From contig JAENYG010000005.1 of the NCBI GenBank assembly GCA_016841875.1, positions 124,001 through 188,000 of the forward strand: 64,000 bases of DNA, in the 5' to 3' direction. Source of the DNA: Syntrophomonas sp. Lineage in GTDB: Bacteria; Bacillota; Syntrophomonadia; Syntrophomonadales; Syntrophomonadaceae. The notes under the pieces were generated by a model. That model did no database searches and had not been told where the DNA came from. It was given only the letters and a program-made list of their open reading frames with translations. Each line of letters opens with the position of its first letter. Position 1 is the first letter of the stretch. This document shows positions 34,726 to 46,459 of the stretch, one piece after another. Position numbers and translations under genes: made by a program.

Positions 34726-35151
34726 GTGGCAAAAAGAGTAATGGGTAAAGTTTCGTTGCAAATAGCAGCAGGCAAGGCTACACCTGCACCTCCGGTTGGT
34801 CCGGCATTGGGTCAATATGGAGTAAATATAATGGGCTTTTGCAAAGAATATAATGCCAGGACAGCCAATCAAACGGGCTATATTGTCCCAGTTGAGATCA
34901 GTGTATACGAAGACAGGTCATTTTCATTTGTACTCAAGTCTCCGCCTGCATCTGACCTCTTAAAAAAAGCTGCTAATGTTGACAAGGGTTCTGGTCAGCC
35001 AAACTTAAAAAAGGTTGGAAAAGTACCCCGGGCTAAATTAATTGAGATTGCTGAATTGAAAAAAGAAGATTTGAATGCCGCCGATATCGAAGCAGCAGTC
35101 AGGATGATTGAAGGAACTGCGCGCAGTATGGGATTAGAAGTAGTAGACTGA
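34726..35151 (+). CDS. rplK: Ribosomal protein L11
   Basis: 141-residue large-subunit protein of the GTPase-associated centre. '[20 protein letters not shown]' and '[13 protein letters not shown]' are typical. GTG start after AAGGAGGTG, 12 bases after nusG; cotranscribed with rplA. Confidence 0.97.
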   Translation: MAKRVMGKVSLQIAAGKATPAPPVGPALGQYGVNIMGFCKEYNARTANQTGYIVPVEISVYEDRSFSFVLKSPPASDLLKKAANVDKGSGQPNLKKVGKVPRAKLIEIAELKKEDLNAADIEAAVRMIEGTARSMGLEVVD

Positions 35152-35221
35152 GAAAAACTAACTAAGTAGTAGATAAAAATGTGGGAGGATTTTATCCGTT
35201 TAACCACCAGGAGGTAAAAAC

Positions 35222-35923
35222 ATGAAACATGGCAAAGTATATCAAGAACAGGGTAAAAAATACGACAAAGATGTACTCTTTGATCCGGCTGAAGCTCTAA
35301 AAATAGTGAAAGAGCTGGCGGCAGCCAAATTTGATGAGACAGTAGAAGTTCATGTCAAATTGGGAGTTGATCCTCGTCATGCTGATCAGCAGGTCAGAGG
35401 AACTGTAAGTCTTCCGCATGGCACTGGAAAGACCAGGAAAGTACTGGTTTTTGCTAAAGGAGAGAAGCAGAAAGAGGCTGAAACAGCCGGAGCTGATTAC
35501 GTAGGAGCTGAAGAGCTGGCAGAAAAAATTCAGGGTGGATGGTTTGATTTTGATGTGGCAGTAGCTACACCGGATATGATGGCAGTGGTCGGAAAACTGG
35601 GTAAAATACTGGGTCCGAGAGGTTTAATGCCTAACCCCAAAGCCGGTACCGTTACCTTCGATGTTGAAAGAACCGTGAATGAATTAAAAGCGGGTCGAAT
35701 CGAATATCGGGTCGATAAAACTTCCATAATACATGCTCCGATCGGCAGGGTATCCTTCGATATTGAAAAGTTGCAGGATAACTTGAATGTTCTGGCCGAA
35801 GCGCTTATTAAAGCGAAGCCTGCTGCAGCCAAAGGGCAGTATATGAGATCTGTAAGTGTGTGTTCTACCATGGGACCAGGAATTAAAATAAATCCCCTGG
35901 TATTGATGGCTGCCAACAAATAA
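35222..35923 (+). CDS. rplA: Ribosomal protein L1
   Basis: 233-residue L1-stalk protein, which in many bacteria also represses its own L11-L1 mRNA. '[20 protein letters not shown]' and '[14 protein letters not shown]' are family motifs. Strong AGGAGG before the ATG. Confidence 0.97.
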   Translation: MKHGKVYQEQGKKYDKDVLFDPAEALKIVKELAAAKFDETVEVHVKLGVDPRHADQQVRGTVSLPHGTGKTRKVLVFAKGEKQKEAETAGADYVGAEELAEKIQGGWFDFDVAVATPDMMAVVGKLGKILGPRGLMPNPKAGTVTFDVERTVNELKAGRIEYRVDKTSIIHAPIGRVSFDIEKLQDNLNVLAEALIKAKPAAAKGQYMRSVSVCSTMGPGIKINPLVLMAANK

Positions 35924-35939
35924 TATATAGTACCGCGGT

Positions 35940-36090
35940 ACTAATCAACAACTGCAAATTGAAGCTTTAGACAGCCGGTGGCCGATGCCTTAAAGAACAA
36001 AAGTTCGCCTGCCGAGGTTATGATATAAATACTGATTATTTAGTAGTCAATATTCAACCTCTGCACGTCTGCGGAGGTTTTTGATTTGTA
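35940..36090 (+). ncRNA. L10 (rplJ) leader RNA
   Basis: The gap between rplA and rplJ holds the elements of the Firmicute L10 leader: CAACAACTGCAAATTGAAGC, AGACAGCCGGTGGC and CCTGCCGAGGTT, ending in an attenuator hairpin AACCTCTGC/GCGGAGGTT followed by TTTTT (36056-36085). The L10-L12 complex would bind here and stop its own synthesis. Confidence 0.75.
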
Positions 36091-36140
36091 GTAAGAAGTA
36101 AATGCAAGGTAAAGATGATAAAAAGGGGGTGAAATTAGAA

Positions 36141-36665
36141 ATGCCCAAAATAGAACAAAAACAAAAAGTAGTAAAAGACATAGAGCAGAAGCTGCAGGAT
36201 GCTGCGTTAGTCGTTTTTACCGATTACCGGGGTATCAACGTTGAAGAAATGACCGTACTGAGAGATAGACTGAGAGCTCCCGGGGTTGAATACCGGGTGG
36301 TGAAAAATACTATGACCGAATTTGCCCTTAAAAATACGGGTTATGAAGAGGTCATAGCTAAACTGGAGGGGCCCAATGCGGTTCTGTTCAGCAATGAAGA
36401 TCCGGTGGGGCCTGCTAAGAAGATTTTTGAGTTTATCAAGCAATATAAAAAGTTGGAAGTTAAAGTTGGTATACTTGAGGGGCAGGTAGTTTCCGCCGAA
36501 AAAATAAAGAACCTGGCAGATTTGCCACCTCGGGACGTGCTGCTGGCTCAAGTAGTGGGTACCATGCAGGCGCCTATTACCAGTTTCGTATACGTGCTTA
36601 ATGCCAATCTGACCGGACTGGTTAGAGCACTGGATCAGATTAAAGAACAAAAAGAGGCCAGTTAA
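36141..36665 (+). CDS. rplJ: Ribosomal protein L10
   Basis: 174 residues, the base of the L12 stalk. 'FTDYRGINVEEMTVLRDRLR' and 'EYRVVKNTM' mark the rRNA-binding domain; the C-terminal helix binds L12 dimers. ATG 36141 lies 9 bases after GGGGGTG. An in-frame upstream extension exists but is not family-like. Confidence 0.96.
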   Translation: MPKIEQKQKVVKDIEQKLQDAALVVFTDYRGINVEEMTVLRDRLRAPGVEYRVVKNTMTEFALKNTGYEEVIAKLEGPNAVLFSNEDPVGPAKKIFEFIKQYKKLEVKVGILEGQVVSAEKIKNLADLPPRDVLLAQVVGTMQAPITSFVYVLNANLTGLVRALDQIKEQKEAS

Positions 36666-36697
36666 GAAAAATGAAATTTATTAGGAGGTAATATATA

Positions 36698-37069
36698 ATG
36701 AGTAAAGTGCAGGAAGTTATCGATATCGTCAAGGAATTAACAGTTCTTGAATTATCTGAATTGGTTAAAGCGTTGGAAGAAGAATTTGGTGTAAGTGCTG
36801 CTGCTCCGATGGCAGTTGCAGCTGCACCTGCAGCTGCGGCTGAAGCTGTAGAAGAACAAACCGAATTTGATGTAATACTGACTTCTTCAGGAGAGAAGAA
36901 GATTAATGTTATTAAAGTCGTGCGAGAAATTACAGGTCTGGGACTGAAAGAAGCTAAAGCTCTAGTTGATGAAGCTCCCAACCCGGTAAAAGAAAAAATA
37001 AACAAAGAAGAAGCCGAAGCCATCAAGGCTAAAATTGAAGAAGCTGGCGGAAGTGTAGACGTAAAATAG
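36698..37069 (+). CDS. rplL: Ribosomal protein L7/L12
   Basis: 123-residue acidic stalk protein. N-terminal dimerisation segment, Ala-rich hinge ('[17 protein letters not shown]') and the factor-binding domain '[20 protein letters not shown]' with '[16 protein letters not shown]'. Followed by a strong terminator. Confidence 0.98.
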   Translation: MSKVQEVIDIVKELTVLELSELVKALEEEFGVSAAAPMAVAAAPAAAAEAVEEQTEFDVILTSSGEKKINVIKVVREITGLGLKEAKALVDEAPNPVKEKINKEEAEAIKAKIEEAGGSVDVK

Positions 37070-37091
37070 CAAAAAGATACATTTATCTTTC

Positions 37092-37124
37092 AAAAGAGGT
37101 GCCTGTACAGGCACCTCTTTTTTA
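37092..37124 (+). terminator. Terminator after rplL
   Basis: A perfect palindrome AAAAGAGGTGCCTG-TA-CAGGCACCTCTTTT ends in T-rich sequence; a canonical Rho-independent terminator. Confidence 0.85.
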
Positions 37125-37200
37125 ATAGGACACGGGGACAGGTTCCTTGTCCCATCCTCAATTCAAAAAGTGGGACAAGGAACCTGTCCCCGTGTCCTAT
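37125..37200. repeat. REP-like perfect 30-bp inverted repeat (GGGACAGGTTCC type)
   Basis: Arms at 37125-37154 and 37171-37200 are exact complements (core GGGGACAGGTTCCTTGTCCC) around a 16-base spacer. This G-rich repeat resembles elements dispersed in many clostridial and other genomes and mobilised by REP-associated transposases. It lies directly behind the rplL terminator. Confidence 0.75.
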
Positions 37201-37228
37201 TCTTGTAGATAAGAATTACTCTTTATAG

Positions 37229-37255
37229 TTGAATTCCACTATTTTCTGGTATAAT
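37229..37255 (+). promoter_or_regulatory. Candidate promoter of the exported protein gene
   Basis: TATAAT (37250-37255) has an extended TGG before it and TTGAAT 15 bases upstream; the extended -10 can offset the short spacer. Confidence 0.55.
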
Positions 37256-37296
37256 CTTAAATAATGATATTTTTCATGGAGAGGGGGGGATTAGAT

Positions 37297-37989
37297 GTGA
37301 ATAAATATATTCTAGCGATATTTATGGTTTGGTTAATCGTGTTAGGTTTTACCCCTGCAGCTCTGGCTGGACAATACGAATGGCAGTTGGTAACTGACCA
37401 ACAAGGTAATATTCATGAAACGCTGAGCATACAGGATTCAGAGCCAAGTCTTAATACCGATGGATGGGATTCTAGCAGCGGGGATGGAATACTAAAACTG
37501 GAACGGGTTCATAGAGACTGGTATCAATACAGTGCGAAATCAAATGGACTTCCCATAAAAACTGAAGTCAAAAACTATTTAATATTTTCAACTACTACGC
37601 TAAGTTATGATAATCAATCCAACCAGCACAACCTGTTCAACGAACTGGTATCTAACGTGGATGGAGATATTAGTATTCAAGCAGCAGGTATCATACAAGA
37701 GAGTTCGGCTTCGGAAGCAAATAATCTTGACCAGGATCCTACTGCTATCTGGCATTTGACAGCGGAACAAGGGAAAAATACCGTGGCGCAAGCACCCATA
37801 TTTTTGCAAGTAATTACCTTTAACGGGCTGGTGATTAGTTTAACCATTTTGCTGTTCGGATTTATAGGCATAACCATATGGTATCTAACTTATATCAGAC
37901 GAGTCAACAAATTGATTGCGGAAGAATATTCTCTGACTAATATTGAAAAATTATTAGAAAAAGACGAAGAAGAAAAAGAAAATGATTAA
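37297..37989 (+). CDS. Unknown exported, membrane-anchored protein
   Basis: I do not recognise this 230-residue protein. It starts with a signal peptide ('MVWLIVLGFTPAALA', cleavage probable after Ala-Leu-Ala), followed by an extracellular domain of about 140 residues rich in Gln, Asn, Ser and Trp ('EWQLVTDQQGNIHETLSI'), one membrane helix near 175-197 ('LVISLTILLFGFIGITIWYL'), and a charged cytoplasmic tail 'EKDEEEKEND'. GTG 37297 is chosen for the GAGGGGGGG site. It sits between rplL and rpoB, which are normally adjacent, with its own promoter and a REP-like repeat, so it looks inserted. Confidence 0.8.
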   Translation: MNKYILAIFMVWLIVLGFTPAALAGQYEWQLVTDQQGNIHETLSIQDSEPSLNTDGWDSSSGDGILKLERVHRDWYQYSAKSNGLPIKTEVKNYLIFSTTTLSYDNQSNQHNLFNELVSNVDGDISIQAAGIIQESSASEANNLDQDPTAIWHLTAEQGKNTVAQAPIFLQVITFNGLVISLTILLFGFIGITIWYLTYIRRVNKLIAEEYSLTNIEKLLEKDEEEKEND

Positions 37990-38004
37990 AATAAGCTGAT
38001 TAGC

Positions 38005-38031
38005 TTGACGACTAAGAAGTATTGTGATAAT
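38005..38031 (+). promoter_or_regulatory. Candidate promoter of rpoB-rpoC
   Basis: TTGACG with GATAAT 15 bases on; a second -10-like TATAAT lies at 38055-38060. Either would give rpoB its own promoter after the inserted gene, with a leader of 100-130 bases. Confidence 0.45.
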
Positions 38032-38163
38032 ATTAGTACTTGCCATTTGCATTGTATAATGGTGCATTTATGGCTGAGTTTAGAGCTTGGACTTGAAAGC
38101 GAGGTTTACCAAGGAGCCTTGCTTTTCACTCTTTTAGGAAATTTTATAAGGGGTGAGCATCAG

Positions 38164-41100
38164 TTGCCAAAAATTGAGGAATACGGAAAAAGTAAAAGGT
38201 TAGGTTATTCACGAATTGAAGAACCAATCGACCTGCCAAACCTTATTGAGATTCAACTCAGTTCATACAAGTGGTTTCTTAAATCAGGTCTGCGTGACGC
38301 CCTCCAAGAAGTCTTTCCTATTTCTGATTTCACCGGGAATCTTGAACTAGACTTTATCGATTACAGCTTGGGAGATCCCAAGTATGATGTAAACGAATGT
38401 AAAGAAAGAGATGTAAGCTTTCAAGCACCGCTTAAGCTTAAGGTGAGATTGACTGACAAGGAAAATGGGGAAATAAAGGAATCTGAAGTCTATATGGGCG
38501 ACCTGCCGTTAATGACTGATAAGGGGACTTTCATAATCAATGGTGCGGAACGGGTGGTTGTAAGCCAGCTGGTTAAGTCACCCGGGGTTTATTTTAGCGA
38601 GCGTTTCGATGTGGCTGGAAACAAATTATTTGGAGCAACCATTATACCCAACCGGGGAGCCTGGTTTGAACTTGAAATGGATAGTGCAGGTATAATATAC
38701 ACTAGAATTGACAAAACCAGAAAAATACCGGTATCAGTACTGCTGAGATCTATTGGATATGAAAGTAATCAAGATATTTTAGATTTGTATGACAATCATG
38801 ATACGATCGCGCGCACTCTGGACAAGGATACTACCAACAACAAAAAGGAAGCCTTGATCGAGTTTTATAGAAGATTAAGGCCCGGAGAAATGGCTACCGA
38901 AGACGCGGCTGAGCAGTTATTAAAGAACTTGTTCTTTGATCCCCGCCGCTATGATATGGCTATCGTAGGACGCTATAAAGTGAATAAGAAATTGAAGCTG
39001 AATATCCCGGAGGAAGTCAGATATCTTACTCTGGAGGATATTACTTCAACTATTGGCTATCTGCTTAAATTAATAAACGGGGAAGGGAAAACCGATGTTA
39101 TAGACCATCTGGGCAACAGAAGGTTAAGGTCTATAGGTGAGCTCCTCCAGAACCAGTTTAGAACTGGTCTCGTTAGAATGGAGAGAGTAGTACGAGAAAG
39201 AATGAGCATTCATGATGTAGAAACCCTTACTCCCCAGGTTTTGATTAATATCAGGCCAATTACTGCTGCGGTTAAGGAGTTTTTTGGCAGCTCACAGCTT
39301 TCCCAGTTCATGGACCAAACTAATCCACTGGCAGAATTAACTCATAAAAGAAGACTCAGCGCCCTGGGCCCCGGAGGGTTGACCCGGGAAAGAGCAGGGT
39401 TTCAGGTAAGGGACGTTCACCATTCTCATTATGGCAGAATATGCCCCATAGAAACTCCAGAAGGACCTAATATCGGATTAATAGGTTCGCTGGCTACCTT
39501 TGGTAAAGTAAATGATTTTGGATTTATTGAGACCCCTTATAGAAAAGTAGACAAAGAAGCTGGACGTGTGATGGATGTGATTGATTACCTGTCAGCTGAT
39601 GAAGAGGAAGAGTATCATATCGCCCAGGCTAATGCCCCCCTGGACGAAGATGGATATTTTATTGAAGAGCGGGTAGAGGCCAGGTTTGGGGAAGAAATTA
39701 TGGAAATACCAGTCAGCCGGGCGGATTACATGGATGTCTCCCCTAAACAGGTATTCAGCGTAGCTACTTCATTAATACCCTTTCTCGAGAACGATGATGC
39801 TAACCGGGCTTTGATGGGTGCCAACATGCAGAGGCAGGCGGTACCACTGGTAAAAACAGAAGCACCTATTGTCGGTACTGGTCTTGAGTACAAGGCGGCC
39901 AAAGATTCTGGAGCAACTGTCATTACGAAAAATTCGGGATTAGTAACCAACGTCAGCGCAGATAAAATAGTGATACAAACCGACCAGGGTGCAAAAGAAA
40001 AACATAATTTACATAAATTTGTCAGGTCTAATCAGGGAACCTGTTATAACCAGAGGCCTATTGTGCAAGTGGGCGAAAGAGTAGAGGCCAACACCATTAT
40101 TGCGGATGGACCAAGTACCGATTTTGGCGAACTGGCACTGGGTCGTAATGTATTGGTTGCTTTCATGCCCTGGGAAGGATATAACTACGAAGACGCGATT
40201 CTTATTTCTGAAAAGCTAGTTAAGGATGATGTTTTTACATCTATTCATATAGAAGAATATGAGTGTGAAGCAAGAGATACCAAACTAGGTCCCGAGGAGA
40301 TAACCAGGGATATTCCCAACGTATCTGAAGATATGCTGAAAAACCTGGATGACCAGGGTGTTATCAGAATCGGAGCTGAAGTTAGGCCAGACGATATTTT
40401 GGTAGGAAAAGTTACACCCAAAGGTGAGACCGAGCTTACTCCAGAAGAGAGGTTGCTGCGGGCCATATTTGGAGAAAAAGCCCGTGAGGTAAGAGACTCT
40501 TCCTTGAGGGTACCCCATGGTGAAGCGGGTAAGGTGGTTGCGGTTAAGCGTTTCTCACGGGAAAAAGGTGATGAATTACCACCTGGCGTTAATCAGCTGG
40601 TCAGAGTTTATATAGCTCAGAAGAGAAAAATATCTGAAGGCGATAAGATGGCCGGAAGGCATGGTAACAAAGGGGTTATATCTAGAATTTTACCAGAAGA
40701 AGATATGCCCTTCCTGGAAGATGGAACTCCAGTTGAAATAGTCTTGAATCCGCTGGGGGTGCCATCTCGAATGAATATCGGGCAGATACTGGAGTGCCAT
40801 ATGGGTTGGGCTGCTAAGAAACTGGGATTGAAAATTGCTACTCCGGTTTTTGATGGTGCTTCAGAAGATGATATATTTGAGGCGCTGAGGAAAGCAGGAC
40901 TGCCTGAAACCGGTAAAATGGTGCTCTTGGATGGTAGAACCGGGGAGCGTTTTGATCAGAATATAACGGTTGGATATGTCTATATGCTTAAACTGGCTCA
41001 TCTGGTTGATGATAAGATCCATGCCAGATCCATTGGACCCTATTCCCTGGTTACCCAGCAGCCGCTGGGAGGTAAAGCTCAGTTTGGAGGCCAGAGATTC

Positions 41101-41538
41101 GGAGAAATGGAAGTGTGGGCGTTGGAAGCCTACGGAGCAGCTTATACTCTACAGGAAATACTTACTGTGAAATCCGATGACGTAGTAGGTAGATTGAAAA
41201 CCTATGAGTCTATAGTTAAGGGAGAAAATATTCCCGAACCTGGTGTGCCGGAAGGCTTCAAGGTACTGATTAAGGAACTGCAAAGCTTATCATTAGATGT
41301 AAGGATCTTATCCCAGGATGATAAGGAGATTCAAATAAAAGACGCCGATTATGAACTCAATGAAAAGGAGAAAGCCAAAGAGTTGGGTATAGAATTAAAT
41401 GAACCGGCTATAGTAAGAACTCCTGACCTAGCAGATGATGAAATAGAACCAACTATCCCGGAAGAAGGGGAGCTGCTGGAGGACCTAGATGATGATCCTG
41501 ATTTAATGGCTGAAATAGAAGAAACAGAAGACTCCTAA
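38164..41538 (+). CDS. rpoB: RNA polymerase beta subunit
   Basis: 1124 residues. '[20 protein letters not shown]' and '[18 protein letters not shown]' form the rifampicin region; '[11 protein letters not shown]' is the late active-centre motif. TTG 38164 follows AAGGGGTGA by 7 bases and gives the normal 'PKIEEYG' N-terminus; the upstream in-frame extension is not family-like. An acidic tail ('[19 protein letters not shown]') ends the chain. It is followed by rpoC after 97 bases. Confidence 0.97.
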   Translation: MPKIEEYGKSKRLGYSRIEEPIDLPNLIEIQLSSYKWFLKSGLRDALQEVFPISDFTGNLELDFIDYSLGDPKYDVNECKERDVSFQAPLKLKVRLTDKENGEIKESEVYMGDLPLMTDKGTFIINGAERVVVSQLVKSPGVYFSERFDVAGNKLFGATIIPNRGAWFELEMDSAGIIYTRIDKTRKIPVSVLLRSIGYESNQDILDLYDNHDTIARTLDKDTTNNKKEALIEFYRRLRPGEMATEDAAEQLLKNLFFDPRRYDMAIVGRYKVNKKLKLNIPEEVRYLTLEDITSTIGYLLKLINGEGKTDVIDHLGNRRLRSIGELLQNQFRTGLVRMERVVRERMSIHDVETLTPQVLINIRPITAAVKEFFGSSQLSQFMDQTNPLAELTHKRRLSALGPGGLTRERAGFQVRDVHHSHYGRICPIETPEGPNIGLIGSLATFGKVNDFGFIETPYRKVDKEAGRVMDVIDYLSADEEEEYHIAQANAPLDEDGYFIEERVEARFGEEIMEIPVSRADYMDVSPKQVFSVATSLIPFLENDDANRALMGANMQRQAVPLVKTEAPIVGTGLEYKAAKDSGATVITKNSGLVTNVSADKIVIQTDQGAKEKHNLHKFVRSNQGTCYNQRPIVQVGERVEANTIIADGPSTDFGELALGRNVLVAFMPWEGYNYEDAILISEKLVKDDVFTSIHIEEYECEARDTKLGPEEITRDIPNVSEDMLKNLDDQGVIRIGAEVRPDDILVGKVTPKGETELTPEERLLRAIFGEKAREVRDSSLRVPHGEAGKVVAVKRFSREKGDELPPGVNQLVRVYIAQKRKISEGDKMAGRHGNKGVISRILPEEDMPFLEDGTPVEIVLNPLGVPSRMNIGQILECHMGWAAKKLGLKIATPVFDGASEDDIFEALRKAGLPETGKMVLLDGRTGERFDQNITVGYVYMLKLAHLVDDKIHARSIGPYSLVTQQPLGGKAQFGGQRFGEMEVWALEAYGAAYTLQEILTVKSDDVVGRLKTYESIVKGENIPEPGVPEGFKVLIKELQSLSLDVRILSQDDKEIQIKDADYELNEKEKAKELGIELNEPAIVRTPDLADDEIEPTIPEEGELLEDLDDDPDLMAEIEETEDS

Positions 41539-41635
41539 CGTTAAGGTTGAAAGCCAAAGATCAAAGCAGTTTAGATCGAGACATTCTTGCGACTGTATGG
41601 GTAATTTACCAATCTTCTTGAAGGGAGAGAATAAA

Positions 41636-44600
41636 TTGTTAGACGTTAATAATTTCGACAGAATAAAAATATCCCTGGCTTCTCCGGAGCAGATACGTTC
41701 ATGGAGTAGTGGAGAAGTAAAGAAACCCGAAACTATAAATTATCGCACCTTAAGGCCGGAAAAGGAAGGGCTGTTTTGCGAGAAAATATTTGGGCCGGTC
41801 AAAGATTGGGAATGCCATTGCGGCAAATATAAAAGGGTACGCCATAGAGGCATAGTATGTGACCGTTGTGGAGTAGAAGTAACCACATCTAAAGTTAGAC
41901 GGGAAAGAATGGGGCATATAGAGTTAGCGGCTCCAGTTTGCCATATATGGTACCTAAAAGGAATTCCTAGCCGGATGGGTTTGCTTCTGGATATGTCTCC
42001 CAAGGTGCTGGAAAAAGTCATTTATTTCGTCAATTACATTGTTATAGATACCGGGGATACCCCGCTGCTCAAAAAACAGCTTTTAAATGAAAGAGAATAT
42101 AGAGAAAACCGGGATAGATACGGTGACTCGTTCGAGGCCGGAATCGGTGCTGAAGCTGTAAAAATGCTGCTTTCTGACCTGGATTTAGAGACTATGGCCT
42201 CTGAATTAAAAGAAGAGATTGGCAGCAGCACGGGACAGAGAAAAAGCAGAGCCATCAAAAGATTGGAAGTAGTGGAAGCATTTAGATTGTCCGGGAACAA
42301 TCCCCAGTGGATGATTATGGATGTTCTGCCGGTAATACCTCCTGAACTCAGGCCCATGGTACAGCTGGATGGAGGTAGATTTGCTACTTCTGACCTGAAT
42401 GATCTTTACCGCAGGGTAATCAACCGTAATAATCGTCTGAAAAGACTGTTGGACCTGGGAGCCCCTGATATTATAGTCAGGAATGAAAAGAGAATGCTGC
42501 AGGAAGCGGTAGATGCTCTGGTTGACAACGGAAGAAGAGGCCGACCAGTTACCGGCCCGGGTAATCGCCCCCTCAAGTCTTTAAGCGATATGTTAAAGGG
42601 AAAACAGGGACGGTTCAGGCAAAACTTGTTAGGCAAAAGGGTTGATTATTCAGGCCGGTCAGTAATTGTGGTGGGCCCCAACCTGAAAATGCATCAGTGC
42701 GGACTTCCCAAAGAAATGGCCCTGGAGTTATTTAAACCATTTGTGATGAAGAAACTAGTTGACCGGGGTATTTCATCTAATATAAAGAGTGCCAAGAAAA
42801 TGGTAGAAAGAGGCAGAGAAGAAGTTTGGGATATACTGGATGACGTTATTAAAGAACACCCGGTATTATTAAACCGGGCTCCCACTTTGCATAGATTAGG
42901 AATACAGGCATTTGAACCAGTTCTGGTAGAGGGCCGTGCCTTACAGCTTCATCCCCTGGTTTGTACTGCATACAATGCTGACTTTGATGGAGACCAGATG
43001 GCAGTACACGTACCGCTGTCAGCTGAAGCACAAACAGAGGCCAGACTGCTCATGCTAGCCAGTAATAACATATTGAACCCCAAGGATGGAAAGCCGGTAT
43101 GTACACCAACTCAGGATATGGTTATTGGTATGTATTACTTAACTTATATGGGGGAGGCCGATAGGAATATTGAGCACCCGCATGCGTTTAGCACTGCCAA
43201 TGAGGCCCAAATGGCTTATGAGTTAGGACGCGCCACCCTTCATGAAAAAATATTAGTTAAAATAAATATGCTGATAAATGATGAATTGGTAGAAAAGTTA
43301 ATTGAAACATCCGTAGGCAGAACAATATTTAATGAAGTAATACCGAATAGCTTAGGTTATTACAACGAGGTCATTGATAAAAAGAAATTGGGTAACATAG
43401 TTTACGATTGCTATAGAGTAGAAGGCAATGCTGCTACTGCGGAAATGCTGGATGGCATGAAACGAATCGGATACAAGTATAGTACTAGAGCTGGTATAAG
43501 CGTAGGAGTTACTGATTTTGAGCCTCCGGTGGAAAAAGCCCAGATACTAAAAGAGGCCGACATGGTAGTTGATGGAATCGAAGCCGACTTCCAAATTGGT
43601 TTGATCACCGAGGATGAGCGACATGCCCAGGTGGTGGATATCTGGAATCAGGCTACGGATGACGTAACTGATGCCTTAAAGGCCTCATTATCCGAGGATA
43701 ATCCGGTATACATGATGGCTACTTCGGGAGCCCGAGGCAATTTCCAGCAAATCAGGCAATTAGCAGGTATGCGCGGATTAATGGCAGATCCTCAGGGAAA
43801 AATTATTGACCTGCCTATCAAAGCTAATTTCCGTGAGGGATTAACGGTTCTCGAATACTTCATATCTACCCACGGGGCGCGAAAAGGTTTAGCGGATACC
43901 GCGCTGCGCACCGCTGATTCAGGATATTTGACCCGCAGATTGGTTGATGTATCCCAGGATGTTATTGTAAGAGAAATAGACTGTGAGTCTGTCGAAGGTA
44001 TCTGGGTAGACCGAATAACTGAAGGATCACAATTAATAGAACCCCTGCATCAAAGAATTATCGGGAGGACTTCTGTAGACACCATAGTTCACCCGGAAAC
44101 CGGGGAAATAATTGTGGAAGAAAACCAGATGATAGATGATGAGGCAGGATATGAAATAGAAAAAGTAGGAATTAAGAAAGTGAAAATCCGGAGTGTATTG
44201 ACCTGTAAAACCAAGCACGGAGTTTGCAGGAAATGTTATGGCAGAAATCTAGCTACCGGATATGATGTAGAAATTGGAGAAGCAGTTGGTACCCTCGCTG
44301 CCCAGTCCATTGGGGAACCGGGCACCCAGTTAACCATGCGTACCTTTCACACCGGGGGGGTAGCAGGTGAGGACATAACCCGCGGCTTGCCCCGAGTAGA
44401 AGAATTATTTGAAGTTAGGAAACCAAAAGGTCAGGCCGTGGTGTCTGAAGCGACGGGTTCGGTTAGATTTGGAGAGAATAAAGGAAGACGAGAGATCGAG
44501 GTATTAGGTGAAAATGAAGAAGTTATGGGTGCTTATATAGTGCATTATGGTTCCCGCCTAAAAGTTGCTGAAGGTGACATGGTGGAAATTGGAGATGCCC

Positions 44601-45145
44601 TTTCAGAAGGCCCATTAAATCCCCATGACATATTAAAAACCAAGGGATTACAGGATGTTCAAAGATATATCCTGCAGGAAGTACAAAAAGTGTATCGTTC
44701 TCAAGGGGTAGATATAAGTGACAAGCATATTGAAATAATGATCAGGCAGATGTTAAAAAAGGTCAAGATAGAGGATTCTGGAGATACATCTCTTCTGCCG
44801 GGAGCTTTCATCGATATATCTGCTTTTGAAGATGAAAACATTAAAATAATGGAATATGGAGGACTGCCAGCTATCTGTTCACCCATGTTGCTGGGAATCA
44901 CCAAAGCTTCCTTGAACACCGACTCATTTTTGTCAGCTGCTTCATTCCAGGAAACCACCAAAGTACTAACCGAGGCAGCCATTAAAGGTAAAGTAGATAA
45001 TTTAATAGGATTAAAGGAAAATGTCATTATTGGCAAGCTGATACCTGCGGGTACAGGATATCCAGCCTACCGAAATATAAATATAGATGAAAACGTAGTT
45101 CAAAAGGAACAGGAATTTAGCATAGAGGAAGCATATGTGGACTGA
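41636..45145 (+). CDS. rpoC: RNA polymerase beta' subunit
   Basis: 1169 residues. The N-terminal zinc ribbon '[19 protein letters not shown]', the catalytic magnesium loop '[12 protein letters not shown]' and the second zinc site '[17 protein letters not shown]' are all present. TTG 41636 follows AAGGGAGAG; the earlier in-frame ATG at 41597 has no ribosome site. Confidence 0.97.
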   Translation: MLDVNNFDRIKISLASPEQIRSWSSGEVKKPETINYRTLRPEKEGLFCEKIFGPVKDWECHCGKYKRVRHRGIVCDRCGVEVTTSKVRRERMGHIELAAPVCHIWYLKGIPSRMGLLLDMSPKVLEKVIYFVNYIVIDTGDTPLLKKQLLNEREYRENRDRYGDSFEAGIGAEAVKMLLSDLDLETMASELKEEIGSSTGQRKSRAIKRLEVVEAFRLSGNNPQWMIMDVLPVIPPELRPMVQLDGGRFATSDLNDLYRRVINRNNRLKRLLDLGAPDIIVRNEKRMLQEAVDALVDNGRRGRPVTGPGNRPLKSLSDMLKGKQGRFRQNLLGKRVDYSGRSVIVVGPNLKMHQCGLPKEMALELFKPFVMKKLVDRGISSNIKSAKKMVERGREEVWDILDDVIKEHPVLLNRAPTLHRLGIQAFEPVLVEGRALQLHPLVCTAYNADFDGDQMAVHVPLSAEAQTEARLLMLASNNILNPKDGKPVCTPTQDMVIGMYYLTYMGEADRNIEHPHAFSTANEAQMAYELGRATLHEKILVKINMLINDELVEKLIETSVGRTIFNEVIPNSLGYYNEVIDKKKLGNIVYDCYRVEGNAATAEMLDGMKRIGYKYSTRAGISVGVTDFEPPVEKAQILKEADMVVDGIEADFQIGLITEDERHAQVVDIWNQATDDVTDALKASLSEDNPVYMMATSGARGNFQQIRQLAGMRGLMADPQGKIIDLPIKANFREGLTVLEYFISTHGARKGLADTALRTADSGYLTRRLVDVSQDVIVREIDCESVEGIWVDRITEGSQLIEPLHQRIIGRTSVDTIVHPETGEIIVEENQMIDDEAGYEIEKVGIKKVKIRSVLTCKTKHGVCRKCYGRNLATGYDVEIGEAVGTLAAQSIGEPGTQLTMRTFHTGGVAGEDITRGLPRVEELFEVRKPKGQAVVSEATGSVRFGENKGRREIEVLGENEEVMGAYIVHYGSRLKVAEGDMVEIGDALSEGPLNPHDILKTKGLQDVQRYILQEVQKVYRSQGVDISDKHIEIMIRQMLKKVKIEDSGDTSLLPGAFIDISAFEDENIKIMEYGGLPAICSPMLLGITKASLNTDSFLSAASFQETTKVLTEAAIKGKVDNLIGLKENVIIGKLIPAGTGYPAYRNINIDENVVQKEQEFSIEEAYVD

Positions 45146-45198
45146 TTTGTGTTGATCAAAAAGATAGATTTTTATTTGAGGTAAAAGCACAACTTTAG

Positions 45199-45227
45199 TT
45201 GACTGTGGGCGCATCAGATGCTAAAAT
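45199..45227 (+). promoter_or_regulatory. Promoter of the rplGB-rpsL-rpsG-fusA operon
   Basis: TTGACT, 17 bases, TAAAAT, after the end of rpoC. The transcript leader would contain a small hairpin GGCGC/GCGCC (45247-45268) before the ribosome site. Confidence 0.65.
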
Positions 45228-45300
45228 GTCTAAGTGCGTGCGAATCGGCGCTGCTAAATTATTGCGCCTAACTTTATTTGCACAAAGGAGGGTAATAACT

Positions 45301-45546
45301 TTGTCCCTTGAAGAACTTCGAATTGGTTCTAAAGTGATAGGGGCTAAGCAGGTCAAAAAGGCCATAACTAAAGGCTTGGCTAAAAAAGTATATCTTGCTG
45401 ATGATGCCGAACCTCATATTACCGAACCTATAAAAGCACTATGTTTACAACATGAAGTAGACTATCAGCTGACTGATAGTATGAAACAACTGGGCGATGC
45501 ATGTGGTATTGATGTAGGATCTGCAGCAGTAGCATTGATCAATTAA
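45301..45546 (+). CDS. rplGB: L7Ae-family K-turn RNA-binding protein (YbxF-like)
   Basis: 81-residue L7Ae/L30e-fold protein found before rpsL in Firmicutes; its Bacillus relatives bind RNA kink-turns. '[20 protein letters not shown]' and '[17 protein letters not shown]' are family-like. TTG 45301 follows AAAGGAGGG; the long upstream frame is not conserved-looking. Confidence 0.9.
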   Translation: MSLEELRIGSKVIGAKQVKKAITKGLAKKVYLADDAEPHITEPIKALCLQHEVDYQLTDSMKQLGDACGIDVGSAAVALIN

Positions 45547-45571
45547 TAAACCCTGGGAAGGAGGTGCAGGC

Positions 45572-46434
<863 letters not shown>

Positions 46435-46459
46435 GCAACCTTGGCGAGGAGTGGTATAA

